Assembly: GCA_045546255.1 (NCBI GenBank)
Contig: JAZQCK010000063.1
Span: forward strand, 1-7,214
DNA: 7,214 bases
From: RGIG5612 sp045546255
GTDB taxonomy: Bacteria > Bacillota > Clostridia > Lachnospirales > Lachnospiraceae
Direction of reading: 5' to 3'
Translations under genes and position numbers: made by a program
Notes under the pieces: generated by a model
The model's input: only the letters and a program-made list of their open reading frames with translations
What the model was told of the DNA's origin: nothing
Database searches by the model: none
Shown: positions 5,084 through 7,214 of the stretch, piece after piece
Position numbering within the stretch: position 1 is the stretch's first letter
Layout: each line of letters starts with the position of its first letter

Positions 5084-6526
5084 ATGGATAGCTATACAAC
5101 AGTCAGCTTTTTCGAATCGGGCGTATGGAGAAGTATCATGCTGGTCGGCGTGCTTCTTTTAAGTCTTCTTGTGGCCAACATCTTAAAACGTAAAATACCG
5201 TTTTTAAAGCGATCCTTGATACCGAACTCCGTGCTCGGAGGACTCATCCTTCTGATCATCTCATCCATCTGTTATTTCATCAGTGGAAAATATCTGTTTA
5301 ATCTGGATCTGTTTTCAAAGGACGGATCCGGCATTCAGACCCTTGAGATTTTAACTTATCATTGCTTGGCGATCGGCTTTATCGCCATGACACTGCGTCC
5401 GATGAAAAAGGCATCCGGTGGAAAAAGAGCAGTAGAGATCTTAAACTCTGGCATTTCCACGATCTGCACCTATATGATCCAGGCGATCGCCGGTATTATC
5501 ATTACGACGCTCGCAACGTTTGCCATCGTGGGCTTTGCCCCGGGAAGCGGCATCCTGCTTGCATTCGGCTACGGGCAGGGAACCGGGCAGGCGCTTAATA
5601 TTGGAAAAAACTTTGATCTCTCCCTTGGCACTACCCACTATTCCAGCTTTGGCCTTGCGATCGCGGCACTTGGATTTTTGACTGCCAGCATTGTGGGCGT
5701 CATCTATCTGAATTATCTTCGAAGAAAAGGCAGACTTGAGATCAAGAGCGCATCCAAATCGGAAGCGCTTACAGTCTTCGATGTGCAGAACCCGGACGAG
5801 CCGGCAATGAACGAGTCGATTGACAAGCTGTCGATGCAGTGCGCTTTCGTCGCAATCGCTTATATGATGGCGTATGGCATGATGTTTCTTTTTGGTAACG
5901 TGATACTGGGCGAGGGCAGCAACCTGACCGGCACGATCTACGGCTTTAACTTTATTTTCGGCGTGTTAGGCGCAGTGGTCGTAAAAGCGGTCATGAACCT
6001 GTTCCGAAGAAAGCAGGTCATCAAACATCAGTACACGAACACCTTTCTGCTGAACCGGATCAGCGGCTTTGCCTTTGATATCATGATCGTGTCCGGAATC
6101 TGTGCGATTAGAGTTCACCTGCTTGCGGAGTTCTGGTGGGTGCTTTTGATCCTGGCAGTCGCAGGTGCAGTCCTGACTTTTGTATATATGAGATTTGTGA
6201 CCAAGAAGTTGTTCCCGGCATATCAGCACGAGCAGTTCCTGGCATTCTTCGGAATGCTGACCGGAACGGCCTCCACCGGCATGATCCTTTTAAGAGAGGC
6301 AGACCCGGATCTTCAGTCCCCGGTGTCTGAAAATCTTGTGTATCAGAATTTCCCTGCGATCATCCTGGGCTTTCCACTGCTTTTGATCGCCGGCCGGATC
6401 ACAGCAAAGGCATCAAGCATAGGAACTGCGCTGGCCATGCTCGCCATCATTGTTGCAATCTTTGTCATACTTAACGTAGTACTGTTTAGGAGTTTCATTT
6501 TTAAGAGAAAGAAGAAGGATGGCTAA
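5084..6526 (+). CDS. GltS-like sodium/glutamate-type symporter (ESS family)
   Basis: This 480-residue integral membrane protein has roughly ten or more hydrophobic helices in two halves joined by a polar cytoplasmic stretch (about 213-250). The first half has PNSVLGGL (47-54) and a re-entrant-like GSGILLAFGYGQGTGQA (154-170); the second has FFGMLTGTASTGMILL (388-403) followed by the polar segment READPDLQSPVSEN. Glycine-rich pore loops repeated in each half are the ESS/GltS pattern, so sodium-coupled uptake of glutamate or a similar anion is likely; substrate is not proven. I prefer ATG 5084, with AGAGGA (5068-5073) 10 nt upstream, over the TTG at 5042, which has no ribosome binding site and lies at or before the likely transcript start. 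The 3' end overlaps the next gene by 8 nt. Confidence 0.72.
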   Translation: MDSYTTVSFFESGVWRSIMLVGVLLLSLLVANILKRKIPFLKRSLIPNSVLGGLILLIISSICYFISGKYLFNLDLFSKDGSGIQTLEILTYHCLAIGFIAMTLRPMKKASGGKRAVEILNSGISTICTYMIQAIAGIIITTLATFAIVGFAPGSGILLAFGYGQGTGQALNIGKNFDLSLGTTHYSSFGLAIAALGFLTASIVGVIYLNYLRRKGRLEIKSASKSEALTVFDVQNPDEPAMNESIDKLSMQCAFVAIAYMMAYGMMFLFGNVILGEGSNLTGTIYGFNFIFGVLGAVVVKAVMNLFRRKQVIKHQYTNTFLLNRISGFAFDIMIVSGICAIRVHLLAEFWWVLLILAVAGAVLTFVYMRFVTKKLFPAYQHEQFLAFFGMLTGTASTGMILLREADPDLQSPVSENLVYQNFPAIILGFPLLLIAGRITAKASSIGTALAMLAIIVAIFVILNVVLFRSFIFKRKKKDG

Positions 6527-7214
6527 TAAGCATCTTAGGCTCCAAAGGGCATTTTGGCTATTCGCCCAGGTTTTTGTTGGAACCGCGATCAGACTTTTTA
6601 ATAATTACCACTGTAAGATCACGCGGCCGAAAAGCCGTGTGTTTCTTGCGTTGTATAATCATACTGATGACCTGGATCCGCTTTATATGGCGATTTGTTT
6701 GTTTCGACATATGCGCTATGTCGCAAGCTCTGTGATCCTTAAGGGCTTTACAGGCAAGTTGATTTCACTTTTGCTGGGGCCGATCCCAAGGCCAAAGGCA
6801 GCAAGCGCAGACGAGACCGTTGCGCTGATATTGGAGAACTTGAAAGCCGGCATCAGCATCGGAATGAGCGCGGAGGGGAACCGCTCCTGGGATGGAGAGA
6901 CCATGTATATTTCGCCACGGACGGCGGAAGTTGCAAAACAATCCGGGGCCGGGCTTGTCACGTTCCGGGTTCGGGGCGGCTTCTTGCATACGCCTCGCTT
7001 TGCGGCCAATAAGCGCAAAGGACAGGTGTTCGGCGAGCTGGTGAGGGAATACAGCGCTGAAGAACTTGCCAAGATGAGTGTTGAGGAGATCGCGAAAGCG
7101 ATTGCGGATGACCTTTATGTGAATGCCTATCAGGATCAGCTTGATCCGCCGCCGATCATTCGGGAGTATTTGGAAAGAAAAAGTAGGGGAAGAAACAAGC
7201 ATAATGCTTCCTGC
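6519..7214 (+). CDS. PlsC-family lysophospholipid (1-acylglycerol-3-phosphate) acyltransferase, 3' truncated
   Basis: An open frame of 232 codons runs from ATG 6519 to the window edge without a stop. It has the acyltransferase blocks in order: NHTDDLD (47-53, catalytic H48 with D53 in an H-x4-D motif), GPIPRPK (87-93) and EGNRSW (119-124, the substrate phosphate-binding EGxRS type motif). Such enzymes transfer an acyl chain to lysophosphatidic acid or a related lysolipid at the inner face of the membrane. A modest hydrophobic N-terminal stretch (AFWLFAQVFVG) may anchor it. The start overlaps the symporter stop in ATGGCTAA, with purine-rich GAAAGAAGAAGG just upstream, indicating translational coupling. 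Whether it makes bulk phospholipid or acts on another lipid cannot be told. Confidence 0.87.
   Translation, partial: MANKHLRLQRAFWLFAQVFVGTAIRLFNNYHCKITRPKSRVFLALYNHTDDLDPLYMAICLFRHMRYVASSVILKGFTGKLISLLLGPIPRPKAASADETVALILENLKAGISIGMSAEGNRSWDGETMYISPRTAEVAKQSGAGLVTFRVRGGFLHTPRFAANKRKGQVFGELVREYSAEELAKMSVEEIAKAIADDLYVNAYQDQLDPPPIIREYLERKSRGRNKHNASC

Overview
The window reads as chromosomal DNA of a low-to-mid GC Gram-positive anaerobe, most likely a Lachnospiraceae-type Clostridia. The evidence is strong GGAGG ribosome binding sites, clostridial-looking S2 and EF-Ts proteins, and a YfhO-family membrane protein. This placement is inferred from sequence character only, and no genus is claimed. 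All supported genes are on the + strand.

Layout: (1) bases 2-751 are the 3' end of a YfhO-family membrane protein gene. It is followed by three 36-bp tandem repeats that resemble the gene's own tail, and then a probable terminator. (2) Bases 917-2647 are an accessory island. An orphan gene (1463-2410) for a predicted PD-(D/E)XK (Vsr/DUF559-like) nuclease with an AbiEi-like N-terminal region sits between two clusters of a degenerate 22-bp repeat spaced at 41-42 bp. Each cluster has forward copies, a centre of about 63 nt, then inverted copies. The inner arrays, 1085-1148 and 2456-2519, are 64-bp inverted repeats of each other (56/64 identical), so the gene is bracketed like the cargo of a mobile or invertible unit. 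(3) Bases 2668-5009 are a housekeeping block: phased A-tracts, a promoter and a long leader, then rpsB (ribosomal protein S2), an intergenic hairpin, tsf (EF-Ts) and a strong intrinsic terminator. (4) Bases 5084-7214 are a GltS-like sodium/glutamate-type symporter gene overlapping the start of a PlsC-family acyltransferase gene, which runs off the window end.

rpsB and tsf form the usual translation pair and are probably co-transcribed, with an intergenic hairpin that may adjust their ratio. The symporter and acyltransferase overlap by 8 nt and are probably translationally coupled. The nuclease gene has its own likely promoter, surrounded by repeated ACATCAAAC-type motifs that could be an operator.

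The most unusual signal is the pairing of the orphan nuclease with the 42-bp-period inverted repeat arrays. This may be a nuclease-associated repeat or mobile module, but that reading is a hypothesis from local structure only.
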